From Candidatus Ribeiella danica (GTDB lineage: Bacteria; Chloroflexota; Chloroflexia; Chloroflexales; Roseiflexaceae), in the NCBI GenBank assembly GCA_016717335.1, contig JADKFS010000011.1, forward strand, positions 248,001-312,000: 64,000 nt of DNA, given 5' to 3'. The notes under the pieces were generated by a model that ran no database searches, was not told where the DNA came from, and saw nothing but the letters and a program-made list of their open reading frames with translations. A program made the translations under genes and the position numbers. Positions within the stretch are counted from its first letter, which is position 1, and each line of letters begins with the position of its first letter. This document shows, piece after piece, positions 1 to 8,478 of the stretch.

Positions 1-45
1 CGCCCACGCCTGACCGGTCTTGAGGACTATGACCAGGAGCGTGTA

Positions 46-2787
46 GTGAACCCCCTTGCCAAGCTAACCTCGGACATGAACCCTGACGGGACCAGACGGC
101 GGCAGCGGCCCGTCAATGTCTTCTTCAGCCCAAAATCGATCGCGGTGATTGGCGCTTCCGAGGATGCCGGAAGCGTGGGGCGCACCGTGCTGTGGAACCT
201 CGTCGGCAGCCCCTTTGGCGGAACGATCTACCCGGTCAACCCGAAGCGCTCGAGCGTGCTGGGGATCAAAGCCTACCCGAGCATGGCCGCCGTGCCCGAT
301 AAGGTCGACCTGGCGGTGATCATCACGCCAGCGCCGACGGTGCCGGACGTGATCGCCGAGTGCGTCGAGGCCGGCGTGAGCGGGGCGGTGATCATCTCGG
401 CCGGCTTCCGCGAGACCGGCGCGGAGGGCGCCGAGATCGAGCGGCGGCTGCTGGAGCAGGCCCGCCGCGGCAACATCCGCCTGATCGGCCCGAACTGCCT
501 CGGGGTCATGCGCCCGACCAGCGGGCTCAACGCCTCGCTGTCGAGCGGGATCGCGCGCCCGGGCAACGTCGCGTTCATTAGCCAGAGCGGCGCGCTCGGC
601 ACCGCCATCCTCGACTGGAGCCTGCGCGAGCATGTCGGCTTCAGCGCCTTTATCTCGGTCGGCTCGATGATCGATGTCGGCTGGGGCGACCTGATCGACT
701 ACCTCGGCAACGACCCGCAGACCAAGAGCATTCTGATCTACATGGAGTCGATCGGCAACGCGCGCGCGTTCATCTCGGCGGCGCGCGAGGTCACGCTGAC
801 CAAGCCGATCATCGTGCTGAAGGGCGGCCGCACCGAGGCGGCCGCCCAGGCGGCGGCCTCGCACACCGGCTCGCTCACCGGCCGCGACGAGGTGCTGCAC
901 GCGGCCTTCCGGCGCTGCGGCGTACTGCGCGTCAACTCGATCGCCGACCTGTTCAACATGGCCGAGGTGCTGGGCAAGCAGCCGCGCCCGGCCGGCCCGC
1001 GCCTGACGATCGTGACCAACGCCGGCGGCCCGGGCGTGCTGGCGGCCGACGAGCTGATCGCCAACGGCGGCCAGCTGACGCCGCTGGCGCCCGAGTCGCT
1101 CGACGGGCTCAACAAGCTGCTGCCCTACCACTGGAGCCACAACAATCCGATCGATATCGTCGGCAACGCCAGCCCCGACCGCTACGCCAAGGCGGTCGAG
1201 ATCGCGATGAACGACCCGAACAGCGACGGGGTGCTGGTCATCCTGTCGCCCCAGGCGGTGACCGACCCGACCGGCACGGCCGAGCAGATCAAGGGCTTCG
1301 CGAAGAAGGGCGGCAAGCCGCTGCTGGCCAGCTGGATGGGCGGGGCCAGCGTCGCCGCCGGCGAGGAGATCCTCAACCGCGCGAACATCCCGACCTTCCC
1401 CTACCCCGACACCGCCGCGCGGATGTTCCACTACATGTGGCGCTACAGCTACAACCTGCGCGGCATCTACGAGACGCCGATCCTGCCCGACGCGTCCGAC
1501 TCCAGCTCGGCCCAGCGCGCCCGGATCGAGCAGGTCATCCTGGCCGCGCGCGCGGCCGACCGCACCGTCGGCACCGAGGTCGAGGCCAAGCAGCTGCTCT
1601 CGGCCTACGGCATCCCGACCGTCCCGACCCGCGTGGCGACCAGCGAGGTCGAGGCCGTGCAGATCGCCAGGGAGTTCGGCTTCCCGGTGGTGGTCAAGCT
1701 GCTGTCCGAGACGATCACGCACAAGAGCGATGTTGGCGGCGTGCGGCTCAACCTGCACGACGCGAGCGCGGTCCGCCGGGCCTACCGCCAGATCAAGGCG
1801 GCGGTGCGCAACCAGATCGGCGAAGAGCACTTCCTGGGCGTCACCGTCCAGCCGATGGTGCTGGACGACGGCATCGAGCTGATCTTCGGCAGCAGCATCG
1901 ACCCGCAGTTTGGCCCGGTGCTGCTGTTCGGCGCGGGCGGGCGCCTGGTGGAGGCGTTCGGCGACCACGCGCTCGGCCTGCCGCCGCTGACCACCACGCT
2001 GGCGCGGCGGATGATGGAGCAGACCCGGATCTTCACCGCGCTGAAGGGGCAGCATGGCCGGCCGCCGGTCGACATCGGCGCGCTGGAGCAGCTGCTGGTG
2101 CTGTTCAGCCAGCTGGTGGTCGAGCAGCGCTGGATCAAAGAGATCGACATCAACCCGCTGCTGGTCTCGCACGATCGGATCGTCGCGCTCGATGCGCGCG
2201 TGATCGGGTACGGCCCCGAGGTCACCGAGGCGACCCTGCCGCGCCCGGCCGTCCGCCCGTACCCACGGCAGTACGTCAAGCCGTGGACGATGAAGGACGG
2301 CACGCCGGTGCTCATCCGGCCGATCCGGCCGGAGGACGAGCCGCTGGTGGTCGAGTTCCACCGCACGCTGTCCGAGCAGAGCGTGTACCTGCGCTACTTC
2401 TACCCAATGGCGCTCGACCTGCGGATCGCGCACGAGCGCGTGACGCGGATCTGCTTCATCGACTACGACCGCGAGATGGTGCTGGTGGCCGAGCGCAGCG
2501 ACCCGGAGACCGGCCGGCGCGAGATCATCGGGGTGGGCAACCTGATCAAGGTGCACGGGAACAACGACGGCGAGTTCGCGGCGGTCGTCAGCGATCGGTG
2601 CCAGGGCCAGGGCCTCGGCACCGAGATGCTGCGCCGGCTGATCGAGATCGGCCGCGACGAGCGGCTCGACCGCGTCGTCGCCGACGTGCTGCCCGAGAAC
2701 CGCGATATGCAGCGGGTGTTCCAGAAGCTGGGCTTCCGCTTCCAGCGCTCGCTCGGTGATCCGACCAAGGTCGTGTTCGACCTGTAG
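46..2787 (+). CDS. PatZ-like ADP-forming acyl-CoA synthetase fused to GNAT acetyltransferase
   Basis: The 913-residue protein has three parts. An N-terminal CoA-binding and ligase half (about 25-480) opens with FFSPKSIAVIGASEDAGSVG and carries the phospho-acceptor His in ASHTGSL. An ATP-grasp half (about 510-745) contains VVKLLSETITHKSDVGGV. A C-terminal GNAT domain (about 760-913) has the acetyl-CoA loop GQGLGTEML. This is the order found in E. coli PatZ/YfiQ (886 aa), a protein lysine acetyltransferase in which the synthetase half is catalytically dead. Here the His and the ATP-grasp motifs are present, so either an active ADP-forming ligase or a protein acetyltransferase is possible. The start is a GTG. 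The gene stands alone, with a repeat-filled gap downstream. Architecture is confident; substrate is not. Confidence 0.88.
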   Translation: MNPLAKLTSDMNPDGTRRRQRPVNVFFSPKSIAVIGASEDAGSVGRTVLWNLVGSPFGGTIYPVNPKRSSVLGIKAYPSMAAVPDKVDLAVIITPAPTVPDVIAECVEAGVSGAVIISAGFRETGAEGAEIERRLLEQARRGNIRLIGPNCLGVMRPTSGLNASLSSGIARPGNVAFISQSGALGTAILDWSLREHVGFSAFISVGSMIDVGWGDLIDYLGNDPQTKSILIYMESIGNARAFISAAREVTLTKPIIVLKGGRTEAAAQAAASHTGSLTGRDEVLHAAFRRCGVLRVNSIADLFNMAEVLGKQPRPAGPRLTIVTNAGGPGVLAADELIANGGQLTPLAPESLDGLNKLLPYHWSHNNPIDIVGNASPDRYAKAVEIAMNDPNSDGVLVILSPQAVTDPTGTAEQIKGFAKKGGKPLLASWMGGASVAAGEEILNRANIPTFPYPDTAARMFHYMWRYSYNLRGIYETPILPDASDSSSAQRARIEQVILAARAADRTVGTEVEAKQLLSAYGIPTVPTRVATSEVEAVQIAREFGFPVVVKLLSETITHKSDVGGVRLNLHDASAVRRAYRQIKAAVRNQIGEEHFLGVTVQPMVLDDGIELIFGSSIDPQFGPVLLFGAGGRLVEAFGDHALGLPPLTTTLARRMMEQTRIFTALKGQHGRPPVDIGALEQLLVLFSQLVVEQRWIKEIDINPLLVSHDRIVALDARVIGYGPEVTEATLPRPAVRPYPRQYVKPWTMKDGTPVLIRPIRPEDEPLVVEFHRTLSEQSVYLRYFYPMALDLRIAHERVTRICFIDYDREMVLVAERSDPETGRREIIGVGNLIKVHGNNDGEFAAVVSDRCQGQGLGTEMLRRLIEIGRDERLDRVVADVLPENRDMQRVFQKLGFRFQRSLGDPTKVVFDL

Positions 2788-2817
2788 GCTGCCGCTGGCG
2801 CGGTGGTTTTTGGGTCG

Positions 2818-3090
2818 CCCTCACCCCCCCTGCCCCCTTTTGGGGGTAGGTTTTCTCCAGATGGCATCTGGACGCCATTACCCTCACCCCCCTACCCCCC
2901 TCTCCCGGCTGGGAGAGGGGGGTAGGGTGGTGATGCTGCGGTGCGCTGCAGAGCAGCGCACCGCAGCATCACAGGACACACCCCCTCCCCTTGCAGGGGA
3001 GGGGCAGGGGGTGGGGTCATCTGCAGCAGTGCAATGCGCAAAAACAATAACCTACCCCCGAAAGCCCCCTGCCCCCTCTCCCAGCCGGGA
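2818..3090. repeat. Nested palindromic intergenic element, copy A of triple-hairpin family
   Basis: This fills most of the 425-base gap before the stress protein gene. The core (2881-3018) has three hairpins in a row. The first is a 17-bp C/G-rich stem (2890-2906 with 2911-2927). The second is a perfect 19-bp central palindrome (2930-2948 with 2954-2972). The third is a 9-bp stem CCCCTCCCC (2982-2990 with 2996-3004). Outside the core, 2828-2854 and 3048-3076 carry facing copies of a different C-run/TAGGTTTT arm, so one palindromic element appears nested in another. No open reading frame in this gap looks real. Confidence 0.85.
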
Positions 3091-3212
3091 GCGCTGAAGC
3101 GTGCCAAGCGAAGGGGCAGGAAGAACGCAGTAGTCGGACGGCAACCTCGGGTTGCCGAACCATTCAGCCACTCACGCCGGCTTCTGCTACGATCGGGCTA
3201 AGCGAGGCGCCT

Positions 3213-4127
3213 ATGAAGACGATCATTGTTCCGCTCGACGGCTCGGCGCTGTCCGAGCAGGTGCTGCCGTATGTCCGGCTGCTGGCGCAGGCGCTGCGGT
3301 CGCATGTGCTCCTGCTGCAGGTCGTCGCCGCGGCCGAGCGCGAGTACCCCTACACGCGCCCCGGCGACGACGTGGACGCGCCGGTCGAGCAGATCGCGCT
3401 GCGCGGCGAGCGCCGGCTGGTCTGGGATCAGCACTGCCAGCACGTCGCCGCCTACCTCGAGGCGCACGCCAGGCAGCTGCGCGCCGCGAAGATCGACGTG
3501 TCGATCGATGTGCAGGTCGGCGCGCCGGCCGACGTCATCGTGGAGACGGCCAGCAGCCGGCGCGCCGTCATGATCGCGATGGCGACGCACGGCTACAGCG
3601 GCCTGCTGCGCTGGGCGCTCGGCAGCGTGGCCGACCAGGTCGCGCACACGACCAGCGCGCCGGTCCTGCTCGTGCGCGGCGCCACACGCCCACCGGTCGA
3701 GCAGCTCAGGCGCATCCTGGCGCCGCTCGACGGGTCCGAGCGCGGCCGGCAGGCGCTCGGACCCGCGATCGACCTGGCGATCGGGTCGCGGGCTGAGCTG
3801 ATTGTGCTGCGGCCGATCGCGCCGTCGATCGAGGGGCTGATCGGCGGCGCCGGCGCGCTCGCCGGGCTGCGGGCCGCCCTGGGCGCGGAGGTGGCCCAGG
3901 CGTACGCCGCGCGGGCGGGCCGGGTCTGCGGTGATCTGCCGCCCGTCACGCCTGCCGTGACGATCGGACGCAGCGCCGACGCGATCGTCGAGGAGGCCGA
4001 GCGGCGCCGCGTCGACCTGATCGTGATGGCCGCCCAAGACGGCGGCGCGCGGCGCTGGCTGGCCGGCAGCCTGGCCGACAGCGTCCTCCACGAGACTACG
4101 ATCCCGCTCCTGCTGGTGCGCGCCTGA
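3213..4127 (+). CDS. Universal stress protein with two tandem UspA domains
   Basis: The 304-residue protein contains two UspA folds. Domain 1 (about 1-150) starts MKTIIVPLDGSALSEQVLPY and ends with the nucleotide-binding stretch THGYSGLLRWALGSVADQV followed by APVLLVRG. Domain 2 (about 165-304) starts RRILAPLDGSERG and ends AGSLADSVLHETTIPLLLVRA. The Gly-rich loop is complete in domain 1 and degenerate in domain 2 (AAQDGGARRWLAGS), so ATP binding is likely only in the first half. Such tandem proteins are cytoplasmic stress-responsive nucleotide-binding proteins. The ATG at 3213 begins directly at the conserved first strand. It sits between two copies of the intergenic palindromic element and has no operon partner. 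Confidence 0.93.
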   Translation: MKTIIVPLDGSALSEQVLPYVRLLAQALRSHVLLLQVVAAAEREYPYTRPGDDVDAPVEQIALRGERRLVWDQHCQHVAAYLEAHARQLRAAKIDVSIDVQVGAPADVIVETASSRRAVMIAMATHGYSGLLRWALGSVADQVAHTTSAPVLLVRGATRPPVEQLRRILAPLDGSERGRQALGPAIDLAIGSRAELIVLRPIAPSIEGLIGGAGALAGLRAALGAEVAQAYAARAGRVCGDLPPVTPAVTIGRSADAIVEEAERRRVDLIVMAAQDGGARRWLAGSLADSVLHETTIPLLLVRA

Positions 4128-4156
4128 AGACTTCCAACCTGAGGTTGAGGCATTGC

Positions 4157-4298
4157 GACCCCAGCCCCTGCCCCCTCCCCTGCCAGGGGAGGGGGAAATA
4201 AGTTGGCGGTGCAGAGCAAGCGCGAAGCGCTTGCTCTGCACCGCCAATCCAGCCCCCTCTCCCGTCGCGACGGGAGAGGGGGGTAGGGGGTGAGGGCC
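4157..4298. repeat. Triple-hairpin element, copy B (best-preserved)
   Basis: Three adjacent perfect hairpins occupy the gap between convergent genes. The left stem CCCCCTCCCCT pairs 4171-4181 with 4185-4195. The central stem is 21 bp with a GAA loop (4203-4223 with 4227-4247). The right stem is 15 bp with no loop (4253-4267 with 4268-4282). The outer ends read GACCCCAGCCCC and GGGGGTGAGGGCC. The central palindrome is unlike that of any other copy. Confidence 0.88.
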
Positions 4299-4321
4299 AA
4301 CAGAGCACAGGCGCAGCACCC

Positions 4322-4693
4322 TCATCCCGCCCGCGCGGCGATCGTGATCAGCAGCCACAGCCCGTAGGCGATCGCCGCCAGCCCGATCGTGGCCAGCAGC
4401 CCGTCCATCAGCCGCACCGCGCGCGCCGAGGGGCTCAGGTCGAGCATGATCCCGCGCACCCCCAGCAGCGCGTGCGTCACCACAAACACCAGGAACAGGC
4501 CCTCCATCAGCGGGATGATCGGGTTGGCGTAGTAGGCCAGCACGTCGGCGTAGGTCAGCAGGCCGCCCTGCGCGGCCAGGTGGTTGACCAGCAGGTGGAT
4601 AGCCAGCACGGCGAAGACCAGCACTCCCGTGCCGATTTTCGCCAGCCAGAGCCAGGTGTGCTCCTGCGGCCTGGGCATCGCGGCAGCGCTCAT
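4322..4693 (-). CDS. SdhD-like membrane anchor subunit
   Basis: The 123-residue protein has three predicted membrane helices (about 15-37, 57-79 and 92-117). Candidate quinone/haem-site residues lie in AIHLLVNHL and in THALLGVRGIMLD, the latter resembling the H-x3-G-[LIV]-R signature of succinate dehydrogenase hydrophobic subunits. It is the last gene of a minus-strand operon (GlpA-like, SdhB-like, SdhC-like, SdhD-like) and begins 15 bp after the SdhC-like stop. By position and topology it should help anchor the complex in the cytoplasmic membrane and form the quinone site. Because the operon's flavosubunit is GlpA-like, its electrons probably come from glycerol 3-phosphate rather than succinate (inference). 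Confidence 0.8.
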   Translation of the reverse strand: MSAAAMPRPQEHTWLWLAKIGTGVLVFAVLAIHLLVNHLAAQGGLLTYADVLAYYANPIIPLMEGLFLVFVVTHALLGVRGIMLDLSPSARAVRLMDGLLATIGLAAIAYGLWLLITIAARAG

Positions 4694-4708
4694 TGCTTTG
4701 CTCCTATC

Positions 4709-5101
4709 TCACAAGGCGAACATGCGCAGCGCAAACGCCAGGCCGCCGAGCACGACCAGCGCCAGCAGCCCGTAGAACAGCGTGCGCTGCCGCGCCACGC
4801 CGATGCCGAAGCTGGTGAGCGCCACCCGCAGGCCATTCAGCCCGTGGTACAGGCCGCCGACCACCACCAGCAGCTCGCCGGCCACAAGCACCGGCGACCG
4901 CGCCAGTGCGATAAACTGGTCGTACGCCGCCGGCCCGCGCCCCAGCGTCCCCAGAACGATCAGGTGCAGGAACAGGTACAGCGTCAGGCCGATACCGCTG
5001 AGCCGGTTGAGGATGAACGCCCAGGTTCCGACGCCGCGCCAGCGCGGGTCGAACCAGCGGGCGGCCTGGAAGAGCTGTTGCACTCGCGCGTTGCCGCTCA
5101 T
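4709..5101 (-). CDS. SdhC-like cytochrome b anchor subunit
   Basis: The 130-residue protein has three membrane helices. His-containing motifs LYLFLHLIVLG and LYHGLNGLRVALTSFG match the SdhC pattern in which His ligates haem b and the H-x3-G-[LIV]-R motif lines the quinone pocket. The ATG at 5101 is chosen because AAAGGAG lies upstream at normal spacing and because the start overlaps the SdhB-like stop by four bases (ATGA), a sign of translational coupling. Longer in-frame extensions would run far into the upstream gene. It is the third gene of the GlpA/SdhBCD-like operon and acts as membrane anchor and quinone reductase of that complex. Confidence 0.85.
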   Translation of the reverse strand: MSGNARVQQLFQAARWFDPRWRGVGTWAFILNRLSGIGLTLYLFLHLIVLGTLGRGPAAYDQFIALARSPVLVAGELLVVVGGLYHGLNGLRVALTSFGIGVARQRTLFYGLLALVVLGGLAFALRMFAL

Positions 5102-5829
5102 CGCCGTGGCTCCTTTCCAGGCCGGAACAGCCGCCTGACCTTCGCGCCAACCAGCTGCCGGCGCGCCTGCATGATCCGCGTCGCCGGGTCGACCAGCGAC
5201 GGGCAGGCCGCCGCGCACTCGAAGGCGCTGTGGCAGCGCCAGATGCCATCCTGGCTGTCGGACAGCGCGCGCGCGCCGTCGTCGTCGAGCCCACCCTGCT
5301 GGAGCGCGGCCAGAACGCCCGGCCCAAGGTAACTTGGGGCCGTCCCGGCGACCGGGCAGGCGCTCATGCACAGCCCGCACTCGATGCAGTCGGCCAGCCG
5401 CCGGTAGCGGGCCGCCCCGTCGCCCGCCCCGGCGCCCTGCACCGGCTCAGCCGGCCCGACCTCGCAGAAGCTGGCCTGCTCCATCGCGGCGTAGAGCCGG
5501 CTCATGTCCACGACCACATCGCTGACGACCGGGAAGTTGCGCAGCGGCTCGACCTTGATCGTCCCGCCGTCGCGCGCCACGTCGCGGATGCGCGTGATGC
5601 AGGCGAGCTTCTCGACGCCGTTCACGCGCATCCCGCAGGCGCCGCAGGTCGAGTGGTGGCAGGCGTGGCGGAAGGTCAGCGAGCGATCGTGAAACGCCCA
5701 GACCCGCTCGACGCCGTCGAGCACGTACTCGTCGGGGCTCGCCGCGATCGTGAACCGATCGAAGTGCGGCGGCTGGTCGCCCTTCTGCCGGTAGATCTGG
5801 AATGTGACGGTCCAGTTATTCCCGCTCAT
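5098..5829 (-). CDS. SdhB-like iron-sulfur subunit of a glycerol-3-phosphate:quinone oxidoreductase
   Basis: The 243-residue protein has the complete SdhB cysteine set. CHHSTCGACG with a later LAC forms the [2Fe-2S] plant-ferredoxin domain (about 40-85). CIECGLCMSACP and CHSAFECAAACP form the [4Fe-4S] and [3Fe-4S] sites in the helical C-terminal half. It carries electrons from flavin to the membrane quinone. The ATG at 5829 has GGGGGAG upstream and begins MSGNNWTVTFQIYRQK; a longer reading frame to 5892 lacks support. It sits 66 bp downstream of a GlpA-type flavosubunit, not an SdhA, and overlaps the SdhC-like gene by four bases. Function as an Fe-S relay is confident; the partner is inferred from gene order. 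Confidence 0.9.
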   Translation of the reverse strand: MSGNNWTVTFQIYRQKGDQPPHFDRFTIAASPDEYVLDGVERVWAFHDRSLTFRHACHHSTCGACGMRVNGVEKLACITRIRDVARDGGTIKVEPLRNFPVVSDVVVDMSRLYAAMEQASFCEVGPAEPVQGAGAGDGAARYRRLADCIECGLCMSACPVAGTAPSYLGPGVLAALQQGGLDDDGARALSDSQDGIWRCHSAFECAAACPSLVDPATRIMQARRQLVGAKVRRLFRPGKEPRR

Positions 5830-5895
5830 CGGTTTGCTCCCCCGCGTCAGCAGGCGGGCGCGTTCGAACGTCGCGACGCGCCCGCGCGCCAACGC

Positions 5896-7062
5896 TCAAG
5901 CGCTGGCGTAGAACCGGCGGTACGACAGCAGCGGCGTGTCGCGCGTCGTGCAGGGCGCGCGGACGCCGAGCTTCGCGCAGACGATGTCGGCGGCCTTCTC
6001 TGCCATCACGCGCAGCGTGGTCGCCTTGCCGCCGGTGATCGTGACCATGCCGCCGATCCCGTCGCTCTCCTGGTGGTCGAAACACTTGAACGTGCGCGCC
6101 ATGCTGCGGCCGCTGCCCCCGCCGACCAGCGGCCGGGTGGCCATGTAGGCGGCGCGCTGGCGGGCCCGGCGCAGCGCGGGCACCAGCTCGGCGCCGCGCT
6201 CGAGCATCAGCGCGATCTGCTGCTCGAACACCGGGACGTAGTCGGGGTCGTCGACGTCGAACGACGTGGTGCCGACGATCATCATGCGGCGCTGCGGCAG
6301 GACGATGTCGCCGTCGCCCGGCTTGCTGAGCCGGTTGATCGGCCGCTGGGTCAGCCGCTGGTCGTAGGCGACCATGATGCCGGGGGTCGGCTTGATCGCG
6401 ACGCTGGCGCGAGCCATCGAGGCGACCTGCCCGGCCCACGGGCCGGCGGCGTTGACGACGATATCGGCGGCGAGCGTGCTGCGCGCGCCGGTCCTGCGAT
6501 CCCACAGCTTCGCGCCGACGACGCTGCCGTGGTCGCCGACGATCAGGCGCTCGACCTCGGTGTAGGTCAGGAAGCGCGCGCGGTTGGCCTTGGCGGTGGC
6601 CGCAAACGCCAGCGCCAGCCGCAGCGGGTCGAACGTGCCGTCGGGCACTTCGAAGGCGACCTGCAGCCGAGGGTTGAGGTTCGGCTCGAGGCGCAGCGCC
6701 TGCTGTGCGGTGAGCGCGCGGGTGGCGATGCCGCAGGCAGCAGCGCCGTCGAGGAACGGCGCGACATAGGCCAGGTCGCTCTCGTCGAGGGCCACGAACA
6801 GGCCGCCGTTCGGCTCGATACACTGCGCCGCGATCCGGCGCAAGATCCGGTTCTCCTCGATGCACTCGACCGCCGACTCGCGATCGCCGACGCAGTAGCG
6901 GCCGCCGCTGTGCAGCAGCCCGTGGGTGCGGCCCGAGGTACCCGAGGCGACATCGCCGCGCTCGACCACCGTCACGTCGAAGCCGCGCAGCGCCAGGTCG
7001 TGCGCGGTGGCGCAGCCGGTGAAGCCCGCGCCGATGATCAGTGCATGGGGCTGCTTGGCCAT
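5896..7062 (-). CDS. GlpA-type FAD-dependent glycerol-3-phosphate dehydrogenase catalytic subunit
   Basis: The 388-residue flavoprotein starts with the FAD-binding motif IIGAGFTGCATAHDLALRG and has the GlpA/GlpD signature HGLLHSGGRY, then ECIEENRILRRIA and a C-terminal ITGGKATTLRVMAE. From memory, the block around HGLLHSG closely follows the E. coli anaerobic GlpA subunit, which oxidises glycerol 3-phosphate to dihydroxyacetone phosphate. It is shorter than GlpA (about 540 aa) and lacks the Cys-rich C-terminal domain. There is no GlpB or GlpC. Instead SdhB-, SdhC- and SdhD-like genes follow in the same operon, so it probably passes electrons through them to menaquinone. The start ATG at 7062 has a purine-rich AGAAGGG site upstream. 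Confidence 0.9.
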   Translation of the reverse strand: MAKQPHALIIGAGFTGCATAHDLALRGFDVTVVERGDVASGTSGRTHGLLHSGGRYCVGDRESAVECIEENRILRRIAAQCIEPNGGLFVALDESDLAYVAPFLDGAAACGIATRALTAQQALRLEPNLNPRLQVAFEVPDGTFDPLRLALAFAATAKANRARFLTYTEVERLIVGDHGSVVGAKLWDRRTGARSTLAADIVVNAAGPWAGQVASMARASVAIKPTPGIMVAYDQRLTQRPINRLSKPGDGDIVLPQRRMMIVGTTSFDVDDPDYVPVFEQQIALMLERGAELVPALRRARQRAAYMATRPLVGGGSGRSMARTFKCFDHQESDGIGGMVTITGGKATTLRVMAEKAADIVCAKLGVRAPCTTRDTPLLSYRRFYASA

Positions 7063-7539
7063 AGTTGCCCTTCTTTCTCTGTAGAATGTTGGGCTGGCGC
7101 GCAGAATGCCGTGGTGCCGCCGCGCCTCCCTGCTCTCGCTCCCGAGCCGGGGGCGGAGCTATCGGCCCCGATGCGGTGGCGCAAAGGAGCGGTGCGACGC
7201 GATCGAGGCTCCCCCTCCGCTAAGACGGGAGAGGGCAGAAGAGGGCCGGCTGACCGGCGTGCCTTTGGCAGCGAAGCGTATCAGCCGCGACACTGACAGC
7301 ATACACCAACCGCCGGCCGCGCGGTGATAAGAATCGCCTATTCGTGGGGAAGATCCCTTTACTGTCGCGCATGGTAGAATACAGGGCGCCGCGCATACCC
7401 GATTGGTTCTGGCGAACCTTATAGCTCGGAGTGAGGTTTGGAGGGGCCGGAGGCCCCTCCAAACCTCTCCAACTGTAAAGCAGGGGTGTTTAACGCCCCT
7501 GCCACCAGAAAACCAGCACGCCAATTCGAGACGTATACC
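7063..7539. other. Divergent intergenic region with long perfect hairpin
   Basis: This gap lies between the divergently transcribed glpA-like operon and the DUF983 gene. Its left part (about 7140-7260) is a degenerate G/C-rich palindromic stretch related to the other intergenic elements. A 16-bp perfect stem with a 3-base loop (7433-7448 with 7452-7467) lies just upstream of the DUF983 gene. There is no following T-run, and neither neighbouring gene ends here, so it is more likely a leader hairpin or repeat than a terminator. A TAGAAT-like -10 box lies near 7373. I see no convincing gene. Confidence 0.5.
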
Positions 7540-7950
7540 ATGAGTAGACTACGCCATCCTCCGATTGGGGCCCACCGATCACCGGGTGCATCTATGCTGC
7601 GCACTCTGCACATTCTGGCGCTCGGGCTGCTGCTGACCTGCCCGGCCTGCCGGCGCGGCCGGATGTTTCGCTCGCTGTTCACGATGAACGTGCGCTGCCC
7701 GACCTGCGGCGTGATCTTCGAGCGCGACCCCGGCGAGGTCACCGGCGGCATGGCGATCAACATGACGCTGACCTCGACGATCGCGCTGGTGGGCGGCGGG
7801 CTGCTGGGCGTGCTCACCGACCTGCCGGCCGCGCTGCTCATCCTGATCGTCGGGGCGCTGACCGTGGCCTTCGGGCTGCTGTTCTACCGCCACGCCCGCG
7901 GCCTGTGGACCAGCATTCTCTACCTGACCGGGTCGATCTTCGAGGACTGA
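7540..7950 (+). CDS. DUF983 family membrane protein
   Basis: The encoded 136-residue protein has an N-terminal zinc-finger-like pair, CPACRRGRMF and CPTCGVIFERDPGE, followed by two membrane helices (about 70-90 and 95-115) and GLWTSILYLTGSI. This is the DUF983 pattern, a family often found near haem-copper oxidase genes but without a settled biochemical role. The ATG at 7540 is preferred, but an internal ATG at 7594 (MLRTLHILALG) would give a more typical short N-terminus; neither has a strong ribosome site. A reading frame extending to 7438 runs through a hairpin repeat and is unlikely. No operon partner is visible. Confidence 0.78.
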   Translation: MSRLRHPPIGAHRSPGASMLRTLHILALGLLLTCPACRRGRMFRSLFTMNVRCPTCGVIFERDPGEVTGGMAINMTLTSTIALVGGGLLGVLTDLPAALLILIVGALTVAFGLLFYRHARGLWTSILYLTGSIFED

Positions 7951-7984
7951 CGAGCGCGGCGAAGCGCCGCGCGGCCCCTCTCAA

Positions 7985-8290
7985 GGCGCTCCCCCTCACC
8001 CCCGGCCCCCGCTCCCCCAAGGGAGCGGGGCAGAGGCTTTTGAGGGTGGGTTTTTCCTCCAGCACATCCTGCTGCGGCGCAGGCCCTCACCCCTCGGCCC
8101 CCTCTCCCGCCGGGAGAGGGGGAATCATGGTCGGCAGCGCGGGTGCGGCTGCACCGCACCCGCGCTGCCGACCTGTTTGACCCCCGCCCCTGGCAGGGGC
8201 GGGGGCAGGGAGAGGGGTGATCCAGCGCAGTCCGACGCCATGAACAAGAAAACCTACCCTCGAAAGGGGGCAGGGGGATACCGACCCCAG
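7985..8290. repeat. Triple-hairpin element, copy C, with outer palindromic arms
   Basis: This fills much of the 528-base gap before the lipid-synthase operon. The core (8084-8219) has a 12-bp stem (8098-8109 with 8111-8122), a 20-bp perfect central palindrome (8129-8148 with 8154-8173) and a 12-bp stem (8181-8192 with 8194-8205). Outer facing arms at about 8037-8060 and 8243-8280 repeat the TAGGTTTT-type motif also seen around copy A. The last 190 bases before 8479 are more AT-rich and include TGTATAACG near 8440, a possible promoter for the operon. No gene is seen in this gap. Confidence 0.82.
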
Positions 8291-8478
8291 TGAGTGGCGG
8301 GGGCAGGAAAAATGACGCGATCGAGCGCATCTCAATCAGGAACCAACCGCCTGCATTCGTGCGAAGTGAAGGATTCTTCACTAACGATGTTGATTCCTTT
8401 TCTGAACGCCCTACACCGCCGGTCTATGATGCACGTGTTGTATAACGACCAAACTCAATCGCTGCTGGAGGCACGCCC

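Noticed and set aside
5896..7062. Succinate dehydrogenase flavoprotein (SdhA)
   Set aside because: Gene order suggests it, but motifs and length match GlpA/GlpD. The SdhA covalent-FAD and substrate motifs are absent.
7433..7467. Rho-independent terminator
   Set aside because: The hairpin is strong, but both neighbouring genes are transcribed away from it and there is no U-run, so it cannot end either transcript.
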